Shown one piece after another: positions 1-6,449 of a stretch of DNA of 7,965 bases. The stretch is taken from positions 1 to 7,965 of the forward strand of contig JABXGS010000194.1 in NCBI GenBank assembly GCA_016550425.1, in the 5' to 3' direction. Both the position numbers and the translations under genes were made by a program. Every line of letters starts with the position of its first letter. The first letter of the stretch is position 1. This stretch comes from an archaeon. Its GTDB lineage: Archaea; Asgardarchaeota; Hermodarchaeia; Hermodarchaeales; Hermodarchaeaceae. The notes beneath the pieces are model-generated. The model made no database searches and was not told the DNA's origin. It worked only from the letters and a program-made list of their open reading frames with translations.

Positions 1-524
1 AAGCGGACACCTTGCAGAGTTTCGATGTCGACAGCAATTGTGGGGTAGTAGTCGCCGGGTATGCTGTCGGCTGTGAGGAGTTTGAGCATGGTAGATTTAC
101 CAACGCCACCTTGCCCTAGGAGGCAGATTTTGAGCATGGTTACGATGACGTTGTCGAGTTCGGAAGCAAAGCCTTTGAAGCCTTCGCCGAGGGGAACTGG
201 TTTCTGGATATATGCGTCGATTTCGTGCCCGAATTTGCTGATGAGGAGTTCCCTGGCTTTTTTGAGTGTTGTTTTGATTTTTTCGTCTTCGTCATTCATG
301 TCGACGGCGAAGACGAGGAGAAGGTGGGTACCTGCATCAGCATAGATGAATTTGACGTTTTTAACGTGAATGGGTAAGTCGACTTGGCTGCCAAGTTCGG
401 ATTCAAAGTGTTTGTATGTGGCGAGGAATTCTTGGCGTTCTTCGGCACTGATGTCGACGGCCCAGTATTGACGATGAAAGGCAAGGCGTCCGTCACGAGT
501 CATAAGAAAGACGTTGTGAATCAT
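1..524 (-). CDS. Longin-domain small GTPase (Ras/Rab-like), C-terminal part outside window
   Basis: The frame runs from ATG at 524 to the window edge (174 residues seen). Residues 1 to about 125 look like a longin/roadblock-type domain: strand-strand (IHNVFLMTRDG, then LAFHRQYW), an acidic helix (about 25-45), strands (VKFIYADAG, LLLVFAVD) and a long helix (about 82-105). A GTPase domain starts near residue 130 (MLKICLLGQ). Its G1/P-loop is GQGGVGKST at 137-145, and YYPTIAVD carries the switch-I threonine (T162). The window ends before the G3, G4 and G5 motifs, so membership within the Ras superfamily is open. The start follows the TFB-like gene stop by 21 bp, with GGAG at 539-536, so the two are probably co-transcribed. 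It is predicted to be a cytosolic GTP-dependent switch. A longin fused N-terminally to a GTPase is known from Asgard archaea; the specific role here is inferred. Confidence 0.88.
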   Translation of the reverse strand, partial: MIHNVFLMTRDGRLAFHRQYWAVDISAEERQEFLATYKHFESELGSQVDLPIHVKNVKFIYADAGTHLLLVFAVDMNDEDEKIKTTLKKARELLISKFGHEIDAYIQKPVPLGEGFKGFASELDNVIVTMLKICLLGQGGVGKSTMLKLLTADSIPGDYYPTIAVDIETLQGVR

Positions 525-545
525 AGTATGGGTTTCTCCATGGGA

Positions 546-1565
546 TTATTCTGCGCGGGTGTGCGCCTTTTTCTGTGCAGTTGTGCGTCTTCGATGTGTA
601 TGATTGGGAAGCTTTTTTTCGTCGGAGCTGAGCAATGTTCGTAGTTCTCGGTAATTTCGACGTAATGATGTACGTGAACAACCTACAAGTTCGATTATAT
701 CGTTTTCGGGTATTGATTCTCCGGTTTGTTTTGCACTATAATAAGCAATAGATGCAGCGATGATGGGTCGGGGATGACCTTGGAAGAGCCCTTCTTGGTT
801 CACATATTCAACAATATTGTGGGCGTATTCCTCGGTTTCGTGTTCCACTTCGAGAATAGCAAAGAGGCGATCCAGGATGGCGTGAACCGGTTCACCCCAC
901 GATCCGGGTTTTTGGTCTTTGAATTTTTGACGTTCGTTATCGTAGTCTTCGAGGATTCGTTGAATCCCCACCCGTATTAGTTGACGGGCATTTGCTAACT
1001 GAATTTGGCGTTGACGGCGAATATATCGAGGGCACTGTGGGTAGCCTGGCATATCATAAATGGTGAGATAGCATTGCTTCTTAACAACGCGACAAAAAGA
1101 GGTTAATTCGCTGTTTTTGATTGGGCGTTCATACATGTAGGGGCACAGTGATTGATCGCGGGACCCACCACGGCGTTCGATATTCCGATAACTATCGGAG
1201 AGGATTTGGCGGTACCGTCGTTTTCGGTTCGCCGGATTGCCCGCAGTTTTGATGATTCGTTGCAAAGTTTTGTACAGAATTTCTTTATAAGCCGAAGCTT
1301 CTTCCTCGGCAGTGAGTAGAACGGTGAGACAAACATCATCGTCAGCACCTTCGCGTTTTGCACGTGTGCAAGTAACAGCAGCCCGTTCTTTAACTTCTTT
1401 AGTGGGAAAGACTTGAAAAGAGGTGCCATTACCTTCGGGAGCACAACTATAATACATCAGAGAAAGCTCGCTTTCGTCGAGGTCCAAAGAGGCAGGATAT
1501 TTGGATAGAATCTTGAGTCCTTCTTTGGTGTCCCACTGACTGACGACAAGCCCCCGAGGGATAAT
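546..1565 (-). CDS. TFB/TFIIB-like transcription factor with longin-like N-terminus and single cyclin repeat
   Basis: Numbering from a proposed ATT start at 1565 (339 aa). Residues about 4-110 predict as strand-strand-helix-three strands-helix (RGLVVSQWD, KILSKYP, then DESELSLMYY and later VCLTVLL plus helix), a longin-like order. A four-cysteine module follows (C141, C158, C165, C178; spacing x16-x6-x12). Residues about 225-316 are a TFIIB-type cyclin repeat: GLFQGHPRPIIAASIAYYSA, then VGCSRTSLRRNYREL, which matches the recognition-helix end of the second repeat of archaeal TFB. The tail is basic (HRRRTTAQKK). The TFB zinc ribbon and a second recognisable cyclin repeat are missing. No ATG, GTG or TTG lies in frame before 1487. 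The TTG at 1487 would cut off the first two strands, whereas a good SD precedes ATT/ATC at 1565/1562. It is probably a specialised, signal-responsive TFB paralogue in an operon with the longin-GTPase. The cyclin call is firm, the longin call moderate and the start uncertain. Confidence 0.78.
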   Translation of the reverse strand: MIPRGLVVSQWDTKEGLKILSKYPASLDLDESELSLMYYSCAPEGNGTSFQVFPTKEVKERAAVTCTRAKREGADDDVCLTVLLTAEEEASAYKEILYKTLQRIIKTAGNPANRKRRYRQILSDSYRNIERRGGSRDQSLCPYMYERPIKNSELTSFCRVVKKQCYLTIYDMPGYPQCPRYIRRQRQIQLANARQLIRVGIQRILEDYDNERQKFKDQKPGSWGEPVHAILDRLFAILEVEHETEEYAHNIVEYVNQEGLFQGHPRPIIAASIAYYSAKQTGESIPENDIIELVGCSRTSLRRNYRELRTLLSSDEKKLPNHTHRRRTTAQKKAHTRAE

Positions 1566-1568
1566 AAG

Positions 1569-1577
1569 TCACCTTCC
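1569..1577 (-). promoter_or_regulatory. Shine-Dalgarno GGAAGGTGA for the TFB-like gene
   Basis: GGAAGGTGA matches the archaeal anti-SD well and resembles the GAAGGTGA used by the serine hydrolase gene at 2893-2886. Its last three bases (TGA, 1571-1569) are the in-frame stop bounding the TFB-like frame, so translation must start after it. The only in-frame candidates at SD distance are CTT, ATT (1565) and ATC (1562), suggesting a rare AUU or AUC start. Confidence 0.5.
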
Positions 1578-1590
1578 AGCAAAGCGTAGG

Positions 1591-1601
1591 ATATGATTTT
1601 T
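1591..1601 (-). promoter_or_regulatory. Weak candidate TATA element for the TFB-like/GTPase unit
   Basis: AAAAATCATAT on the minus strand lies about 30 bp upstream of the proposed start. Initiation about 25 bp downstream would give a very short leader carrying the SD. The match to an archaeal TATA box is loose, so this rests on position as much as on sequence. Confidence 0.25.
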
Positions 1602-1645
1602 GAAATCTGTCACCTGGCTTCAATCAACGTTTAGGAGGGCGGCAG

Positions 1646-1657
1646 AAAAAGGTTTTT
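1646..1657 (-). terminator. Candidate T-tract terminator after the serine hydrolase
   Basis: On the minus strand this reads AAAAACCTTTTT, an A5/T5 inverted pair ending in five T, 58 bp after the serine hydrolase stop. Archaeal termination can occur on T-tracts with little structure. It sits between two minus-strand genes, where a terminator would be expected. The short tract keeps confidence low. Confidence 0.3.
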
Positions 1658-1714
1658 GCACGCACATAAGGGCAGTAAATTCATTCCGAGATACTGAACA
1701 CATGTAACAGCTGA

Positions 1715-2881
1715 TTAGCGGTTCCTTCGTTTCCAAAACAGGATTGTTGCACCAACTATTCCTCCGAGTATAACAATTCCAACAGCCCACGGTACAATTT
1801 GATCGAAAGCGGAAGTAGGAAGGCTTGTAGGTTCTCCGATTATGGCGGGAAAGATGTATTCATCAAGGTAGGCATAATAGTCTTCTGACCCATATGGTGC
1901 AGCTCCAAAAACAAGAATGAGATCTTGATCGGGGAGCGCAAAGAGCCGCATACCTCCTGCACCTCTCATTGAGTAACCGTTGATGGGAAGATCAATCCAC
2001 CATTGATAGCCATATCCTTCGCCATATGGAAAAACGAAGTGGGGATTAGTGCATTCCTCAATCCATTCTGTCGGTAGCAGTTGCAGAGTATTCCAGCTGC
2101 CGTTATTCAAGTAGAGATAACCGAGTTTGGCTAAGTCGCGTAAAGTTAGGCTTAAGCCTGCCATCCCGGTGGTAACGCCTTGTGGATCTTCACCCCATTC
2201 ATAAATGGAGATGCCCAGAGGTGTAAATAGTCGATTATATACGAGAGTCTCCATTGATACATGCATGGTTTCGGTAATAATTGCGGAGAGGAGATGGCTA
2301 CAGCCGCCATTGTAATTCCAGAACTCACCTGGTTCATGGGACATTGGAGAATCGAGGAGATATTGTACCCAATCAGATGATGCACCCATCCCGAAATCAC
2401 TCCGTTCAAAACCTGATGACATAGTAAGTAGATGCCAAATCGTCATGTTGGATTTTCGTGGATCAGGATTTTGGATTGTGCGATCGGGAAAATAGCTGAG
2501 TACAGAATCTTGAATGCTGGTAACATATCCATCAGTTAATGCAAGCCCAAAAGCTGCTGCAGATACACTTTTCGTGATGGAATAGACTCGCCAGAGATGG
2601 TTGGCACTAATACCAGGAGCATATCCTTCGTATAATAAGTAGCCATTACGAATTAGCAGAAAGCCTTGGACATTGTCTGAGAGGTGGATTGTCGCCCAAA
2701 ATTCATCTAAGAGTGTTGAATTCATTCCCTGGACCTCTGGGATGACCCCCCGCCATCCCGATGTTGGCCAATAATCACGGAATGGGACTGAACTGCTAAC
2801 TACGCTTGAATCAGTGTTTAAAGTAAAGGGTACAAGAATCAAAGGAAGTAATAGAAGACTCCAGGTTCTGTGATAGGGCAA
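1715..2881 (-). CDS. Membrane-anchored serine hydrolase (class C beta-lactamase/PBP-like fold)
   Basis: Numbering is from TTG at 2881 (388 aa). The family comprises serine acyl enzymes: esterases, peptidases and beta-lactamase homologues. The SxxK motif is SITK (S101, K104, in VYSITKSVSA), the second motif is the tyrosine of FWNYNGGCSHLL (Y190), and GAGGMRLFALP (307-317) stands for the third KTG/HxG-type motif. A hydrophobic N-terminal segment (about 8-22, LLLLPLILVPF) and a C-terminal helix (about 363-383) followed by KRRNR put the catalytic domain outside the cell with a cytoplasmic tail. A longer frame from TTG at 2917 overlaps the upstream gene by 32 bp; TTG at 2881 is preferred because GAAGGTGA lies 4 bp before it and a signal-like N-terminus follows. 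The SD contains the upstream stop, so the two genes are probably translationally coupled. The substrate is unknown. Confidence 0.88.
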   Translation of the reverse strand: MPYHRTWSLLLLPLILVPFTLNTDSSVVSSSVPFRDYWPTSGWRGVIPEVQGMNSTLLDEFWATIHLSDNVQGFLLIRNGYLLYEGYAPGISANHLWRVYSITKSVSAAAFGLALTDGYVTSIQDSVLSYFPDRTIQNPDPRKSNMTIWHLLTMSSGFERSDFGMGASSDWVQYLLDSPMSHEPGEFWNYNGGCSHLLSAIITETMHVSMETLVYNRLFTPLGISIYEWGEDPQGVTTGMAGLSLTLRDLAKLGYLYLNNGSWNTLQLLPTEWIEECTNPHFVFPYGEGYGYQWWIDLPINGYSMRGAGGMRLFALPDQDLILVFGAAPYGSEDYYAYLDEYIFPAIIGEPTSLPTSAFDQIVPWAVGIVILGGIVGATILFWKRRNR

Positions 2882-2885
2882 TTGT

Positions 2886-2893
2886 TCACCTTC
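2886..2893 (-). promoter_or_regulatory. SD GAAGGTGA overlapping the upstream stop codon
   Basis: The TGA stop of the amidotransferase-like gene (2888-2886) forms the end of this SD. The TTG start of the serine hydrolase follows after four bases. This favours re-initiation by terminating ribosomes and decides between the two TTG starts at 2917 and 2881. Confidence 0.7.
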
Positions 2894-3851
2894 TTCGCTG
2901 CTGAATATCAATGGCAAGAGTCACAATCATGACGATACTGAACACGCCTCCAATCAGAGCCAAGGAGCTGAGATACCATGATGATGGGATACCGGGTGAG
3001 GAGGCAATGAGCCAACATGATACCTTATAGAGAAAGTCCCATTCGGAGTCAGGATCATAGAGAGTCTGATAGGTTGGCCAGTGGGAAATATGGTCTGCAT
3101 TTAATCCATCGCGATCCGTTCCTTCCTCGAATTCTGGGTGAGGGCTCGAAAGACAGACCGTTCCTTGGCCATATCGGAATGCGATGACTCCGGGTAGCCC
3201 TGATTCTGCATAAGATAAAAGGGGAATGACTGGGGTATTGTCGTGGAATTCAAAATAGGAAGCGCCTGTAGTAAAGACCATATAGGACTCAGGTTCCTCT
3301 GACAAGTCTGGACCGGTGGAAGCGCGATTTACACTCATTTCACTAACCGCTAGTTCGCCGTTGTGAGTATCATGGCATTGGACACCAATAGGGCCGAAAT
3401 AGTGCAGGGTTGCATCAATAATTCCTAACTGGATTACGGCAAATTCAGTGCCCCGACATACACTGAAGAGTGAGCCTCCTGTGGCGAGGAATTGTCGAAT
3501 TCGTTCTTTTCCAAGCGGGGTTAAATCGCGTTCATAAGTGCTAGGTCCATGGGCGGGTAATACTAAGAGATCAAAGCGGTCCAGAGCCCCTTGTTGGATT
3601 TCAGTTGCCGAGACGAGTTCAACGGAGGCGTTCATCCATTCAAACAAGTGAATACATGCGATGAAGCTGAAGTTGTCGAATCGTTGAACATTGTAGATGG
3701 CAACGCGAGCAGAAGCCATATCTTGTGACGTCTGGGCAACTGTGGTATTGAAATCGTAGTGTAAGAGAAGCGGAGGAGTAATTACCCCAATTAAGAGAAT
3801 GCCGAGAATTAAAATTCCTGTTCTACGGTATTTCAGAGACCTTGGATGCAC
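2886..3851 (-). CDS. Membrane-anchored class I glutamine amidotransferase-like (BPL_N-type) protein
   Basis: GTG start, 321 aa. After a basic N-terminus, residues 12-30 form a signal anchor (ILILGILLIGVI). Residues about 48-285 form a GATase1/flavodoxin-like domain: VAIYNVQRFD as first strand, FDLLVLPAHG (93-102), then GGSLFSVCRGTEFAV with a Cys (C132) at the nucleophile elbow. SSPHPEFEEG (235-244) supplies a His-x-Glu pair (H238, E240), completing a Cys-His-Glu set. A helix at about 293-315 followed by QQRRR anchors the C-terminus, so the domain probably faces outside. The arrangement resembles the biotin-protein-ligase N-terminal-like family (Cys-x-Gly elbow, HPE), where an Ala or Gly usually follows the Cys; here it is Arg. 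Glutaminase activity is doubtful because no synthetase partner is seen. It is coupled to the following serine hydrolase. An in-frame TGA upstream leaves GTG as the first usable start. Confidence 0.75.
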   Translation of the reverse strand: MHPRSLKYRRTGILILGILLIGVITPPLLLHYDFNTTVAQTSQDMASARVAIYNVQRFDNFSFIACIHLFEWMNASVELVSATEIQQGALDRFDLLVLPAHGPSTYERDLTPLGKERIRQFLATGGSLFSVCRGTEFAVIQLGIIDATLHYFGPIGVQCHDTHNGELAVSEMSVNRASTGPDLSEEPESYMVFTTGASYFEFHDNTPVIPLLSYAESGLPGVIAFRYGQGTVCLSSPHPEFEEGTDRDGLNADHISHWPTYQTLYDPDSEWDFLYKVSCWLIASSPGIPSSWYLSSLALIGGVFSIVMIVTLAIDIQQRRR

Positions 3852-3900
3852 TATTAGGAACCATCCTTTGATGCTGTTTCATTAGTTGAAACGCAGATGG

Positions 3901-3910
3901 TATAATTTAT
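3901..3910 (-). promoter_or_regulatory. Candidate TATA box for the amidotransferase-like/serine hydrolase unit
   Basis: The minus strand reads ATAAATTATA. Initiation about 25 bp downstream would fall near 3880, some 30 bp before the GTG start, with AAGGATGG in between as a possible SD. The AT-rich box is distinct from its surroundings. Confidence 0.45.
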
Positions 3911-3977
3911 GGTCTTGGATACCGGCTAGGAGTGAAAATCTGAAAAAATGGTATAGGAGCATGCTTTTTGCGAACCC

Positions 3978-4006
3978 GATGATTCATAAAACAGCGTAAA
4001 ATCATC
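3978..4006 (-). terminator. Candidate stem-loop after the GNAT gene
   Basis: GATGATT (3978-3984) and AATCATC (4000-4006) are perfect 7-bp inverted arms around a 15-base loop, beginning 13 bp after the GNAT stop. A separate T6 run occurs further on at 3948-3943 on the minus strand and may be the real release site. The stem is AT-rich and not followed directly by T residues. Confidence 0.25.
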
Positions 4007-4018
4007 CCGAACGTGTTA

Positions 4019-4600
4019 TTAAAACTCCGTAGCTAAAAGTCCAAAATATACAAGCCCATACCGTTCGCCTTTTTCGATTCGGGCTTCACGAAAATGACCT
4101 TCGCGTTTGAAACCTAATCGCTCTGCTAATTTTATGCTGCGGTGATTGGTATCACGAGTGATTACAATGACTTTGTGAGCATGAAGATGGTGGAAGATGA
4201 AGTCAAGAGAGAGAAGAGCGGCTTCAGTTGCCAATCCTTTTCCTTGAGCGCCTTTATCCAGAAACCAGCCTAGCTCAAATGACGGAACATCCCACCTTTG
4301 AGGTTCAATCCAAAGCTCGCCAATATAGGAGAGAGGGGTATTAGTCCAGATGCCCATCACGAATCGTTTGCGTAAATCCCATTCCGCCGCATGTCTACGG
4401 ACCTTTAGTTCTGCGGCTTCGACTGTCTGCAGAGTGGCGACTTCTTCTACATTTGGGAAAAGGAAGGCTCGATTGTCGTTTCGTTCTAAGAGCGCATAGA
4501 TAGCGGTTCCATCACCAGCACTGTATTTTCGAATTAAGAGCCGAGTTGTACTGAGTTTTTCAGGTAGGTCTAGGAGGAGGGGATCCATTTTCGTTCTCAT
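4019..4600 (-). CDS. GNAT family N-acetyltransferase, RimJ/RimL-type
   Basis: 193 aa with ATG start. GNAT enzymes transfer acetyl from acetyl-CoA to an amine. TTRLLIRKYSAGD (about 18-30) is the typical first strand of the RimJ/RimL branch. FELGWFLDKGAQGKGLATEA (108-127) holds strand beta4 and the pyrophosphate-binding loop QGKGLA. VITRDTNHRSIKLAERLGFKREG (146-168) carries the Asn/Ser and the usual 'N..S..L.E+.GF..EG' signature. The protein is soluble, with full family length. It starts 11 bp after the VOC gene stop, implying one transcript. The acceptor cannot be read from sequence; ribosomal protein N-termini, other proteins and small amines are all seen in this branch. Confidence 0.9.
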   Translation of the reverse strand: MRTKMDPLLLDLPEKLSTTRLLIRKYSAGDGTAIYALLERNDNRAFLFPNVEEVATLQTVEAAELKVRRHAAEWDLRKRFVMGIWTNTPLSYIGELWIEPQRWDVPSFELGWFLDKGAQGKGLATEAALLSLDFIFHHLHAHKVIVITRDTNHRSIKLAERLGFKREGHFREARIEKGERYGLVYFGLLATEF

Positions 4601-4611
4601 CTGAGTTTAGG

Positions 4612-4983
4612 TCACTTCGCCGTTGAATCGTATTCCATTATACCTAAGAGGTTACCTTCAGTATCTTTGAAATACTGATAGTAACCCACACCAGGTATTG
4701 TAATTTTGTCACCAACAAGCGTGCCTTTGTGTGCTTTGATTAACTGCATATATTTGTCGATGTCATCCACACCAATCACGTTGACCGGGATGCCTTCAGG
4801 AAATTCCTCTCGTTTTCCAAATGACCCATTAATTCCAGGTTCAGACTCATCGCCAGTAATCAGGAACCAGTGATCGACTGGTCCAGGCCATTTCTCAACT
4901 TTCCATCCAAAGACCGTTTTGTAAAATATTGCAATGCGATCAACGTTATCTGCAGGGAGCTCAAAATCAATTACTCGTGGCAT
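4612..4983 (-). CDS. VOC superfamily protein (glyoxalase/bleomycin-resistance fold)
   Basis: 123 aa, the size of a single two-module VOC protein. The first module opens with VIDFELPADNVDRIAIFYKTVFGW (4-27), the standard VOC strand-helix start with FY and FGW. The second ends GYYQYFKDTEGNLLGIMEYD (100-119), the classic 'F.DpeGN.+gi.e' finish. E117 can serve as a metal ligand; E8 sits where His or Glu is usual. Members range from lyases and dioxygenases to drug-binding proteins, and this subgroup is mostly uncharacterised. ATG at 4983 with GTGAT six bases upstream on the minus strand supports the start. It leads the two-gene unit with the GNAT. Confidence 0.88.
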   Translation of the reverse strand: MPRVIDFELPADNVDRIAIFYKTVFGWKVEKWPGPVDHWFLITGDESEPGINGSFGKREEFPEGIPVNVIGVDDIDKYMQLIKAHKGTLVGDKITIPGVGYYQYFKDTEGNLLGIMEYDSTAK

Positions 4984-5232
4984 CGTTAATCACGTCCAGT
5001 AAACAAACAGATATTCCGTGTGGTCTCAGATTAGTGTGTATCGGTAGCGACCTATTCTGTATTCTATGGGTAACAGCGTTACATTCTTCGGTAAATGGTT
5101 TGAAGCTCCAATGGTTGTACAAGAAGTAGGGTATGATGAATAACCGATGATGGTGTAGAATGTAACTGGATCTTATCAGGAATGCATTTTAATATCGAGG
5201 AAATTAATCAACCCTTGTGGAGTGGTTGCATA
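4984..5232. other. Divergent intergenic region between the VOC and membrane-protein genes
   Basis: This 249-bp stretch is the largest gap in the window and should hold back-to-back promoters. On the plus side a TATA-like element at 5187-5196 fits the downstream start. I see no clear TATA box for the minus-strand VOC gene. Small frames here lack protein-like composition. Confidence 0.6.
5187..5196 (+). promoter_or_regulatory. Candidate TATA box for the four-helix membrane protein
   Basis: TTTTAATATC would place initiation near 5217, giving a leader of about 15 bases with GGAGTGG (5219-5225) before ATG 5233. This argues against the in-frame ATG at 5182, which would lie upstream of the transcript start. 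Confidence 0.4.
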
Positions 5233-5613
5233 ATGTCTGATGAGAAAGCCGCATCATCACTGCTTCGAATCGCAGCAATTCTCCAAATCCTTTTTGCTGG
5301 AATAATGCTTTTAGGTTTCTATAATATTCCTGTGGTAATCATTCTCCAATTCTTTATTGCTTTAGGAGTCTACACGATGTTACTAGGAATTAGTCTCCAA
5401 GTACTTACAATTACAATGATGGTCGTAGGAATCTTGTTTGGCGGTCTTTGGTATCAGTGGCGTTATGACCCCAACGAACATAAAACAGGGATGATTGTGA
5501 CTGGTATCCTAGGAGCATTATTAATTTGTGTGGTGCCGGGATTCCTTATTTTGGTTGCACGCGCCATTCTGCCTAGCGAGAATGGCAGAGCAAAGCGGGA
5601 AACAGTATGGTGA
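5233..5613 (+). CDS. Small four-helix membrane protein of unknown function
   Basis: 126 aa from ATG 5233 (MSDEKAASSLLRIAAIL). Four hydrophobic segments lie at about 10-29, 31-51, 54-73 and 84-108. A charged linker (WRYDPNEHKTG) separates helices 3 and 4, and the tail is basic (NGRAKRETVW), so both ends are probably cytoplasmic. An in-frame ATG at 5182 adds 17 mostly polar residues but overlaps the probable promoter, so it is not used. The layout resembles DUF4064-like small membrane proteins, but I cannot assign a family. It converges with the nitroreductase gene, leaving 18 bp between stops. Confidence 0.75.
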   Translation: MSDEKAASSLLRIAAILQILFAGIMLLGFYNIPVVIILQFFIALGVYTMLLGISLQVLTITMMVVGILFGGLWYQWRYDPNEHKTGMIVTGILGALLICVVPGFLILVARAILPSENGRAKRETVW

Positions 5614-5631
5614 AGAATGTAACTCGGTTTT

Positions 5632-6435
5632 CTAAGGAATATAACGATTATGAAGGGAAATTTTGCCAACCGGTGAAATATAGACCACGAATTCGTCGGT
5701 TCCATCAAGACCAAGGAGTTCATCGATTGCAGTCTGATCATATGCTACAATGGCACAGGTGCCTGCTCCTATTGCTTCACAAGCAAGGTAGAGGTTTTGC
5801 CCGATATGTCCAGCTTCAATCGCTGTTTCCTTATGAGCAGCAACGCTATATCGCCATTCGATACGATATGGAACTACTGCCCAAATGAAGATGGTCGCAG
5901 CACGGGCAACAAATGTCTGTCGATGACAAATCTCGCTGATTCGAGTACACAAGTCAGATTCTGTTAATGATATCTCTAAAAGTTTGTGTTCCAAAGCAAG
6001 ATAGCGGTACAGACCGGGCTTCAACCCTGTCACCTTTGAGACTGCCAAATAGGTTTCATAGGGATGACGTGACCCTCCAGAGGGAACAGTCCGTTTTGTG
6101 GTGTCGATTTTACCATGCCGATTATCGATTGCCACTTCACGAATTCCTTGAGTGGTCCAAAGAAGAAAAGACAGTTCTTCCAGGGAGAGAGATTCGTTAA
6201 TAAATCCTCGGCGACTCTTGCGACGATTAATGACTTCAAGTAAAGGTATGGGAGGAATCGTAAAATCCTGAGGCGCCACCAAATCAATCAATTTAGCATT
6301 ATCGGGGTATGATTTCTGAAAAGGAGGTGGAGAAACCCCTCTTTCTTGGTCCGTCTGTATATCTGGACCTTGACTCCAATCGTACGCCTTGAGGAATTGT
6401 CGACCAGCGGCAATCATCTGTTTCACTGATTTCAT
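5632..6435 (-). CDS. SagB-type nitroreductase (FMN-dependent oxidoreductase)
   Basis: 267 aa from ATG 6435 (MKSVKQMIAAG); an in-frame ATG at 6516 would add 27 residues. Numbering is from 6435. SagB-type enzymes are FMN proteins of the nitroreductase fold; the best-known members oxidise azolines in peptide toxins, but many stand alone. RRKSRRGF (71-78) is the FMN-phosphate-binding start, SLEELSFLLWTTQGI (84-98) the core helix and TVPSGGSRHPYETY (116-129) the SagB hallmark. VTGLKPGLYRY (135-145), EAGHIGQNLYLACEAIG (207-223) and GLDGTDEFVVYISPVGK (242-258) finish the domain. The later start is favoured because an AT-rich box near 6455-6465 would give a leaderless mRNA, while 6516 would overlap the divergent gene. 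No YcaO or precursor-peptide gene is in view, so its substrate is unknown. Confidence 0.85.
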   Translation of the reverse strand: MKSVKQMIAAGRQFLKAYDWSQGPDIQTDQERGVSPPPFQKSYPDNAKLIDLVAPQDFTIPPIPLLEVINRRKSRRGFINESLSLEELSFLLWTTQGIREVAIDNRHGKIDTTKRTVPSGGSRHPYETYLAVSKVTGLKPGLYRYLALEHKLLEISLTESDLCTRISEICHRQTFVARAATIFIWAVVPYRIEWRYSVAAHKETAIEAGHIGQNLYLACEAIGAGTCAIVAYDQTAIDELLGLDGTDEFVVYISPVGKISLHNRYIP

Positions 6436-6449
6436 AAGGATTTCATGGA

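Noticed and set aside
384..980. Plus-strand frames opposite the GTPase and TFB-like genes
   Set aside because: They are low-complexity antisense shadows; the minus-strand frames carry the recognised motifs.
1551..1560. CCCCCGAGGG as a regulatory hairpin at the TFB-like start
   Set aside because: The stem is only three base pairs; explained as codons Pro-Arg-Gly.
2882..2917. TTG 2917 as serine hydrolase start
   Set aside because: It would overlap the upstream gene by 32 bp and place charged residues before the signal segment; TTG 2881 has an ideal SD.
5182..5232. Longer N-terminus of the membrane protein from ATG 5182
   Set aside because: The added stretch overlaps a TATA-like box and is unlike the membrane-protein start that follows ATG 5233.
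5607..6200. Plus-strand frames opposite the nitroreductase
   Set aside because: Antisense shadows of a well-supported gene.
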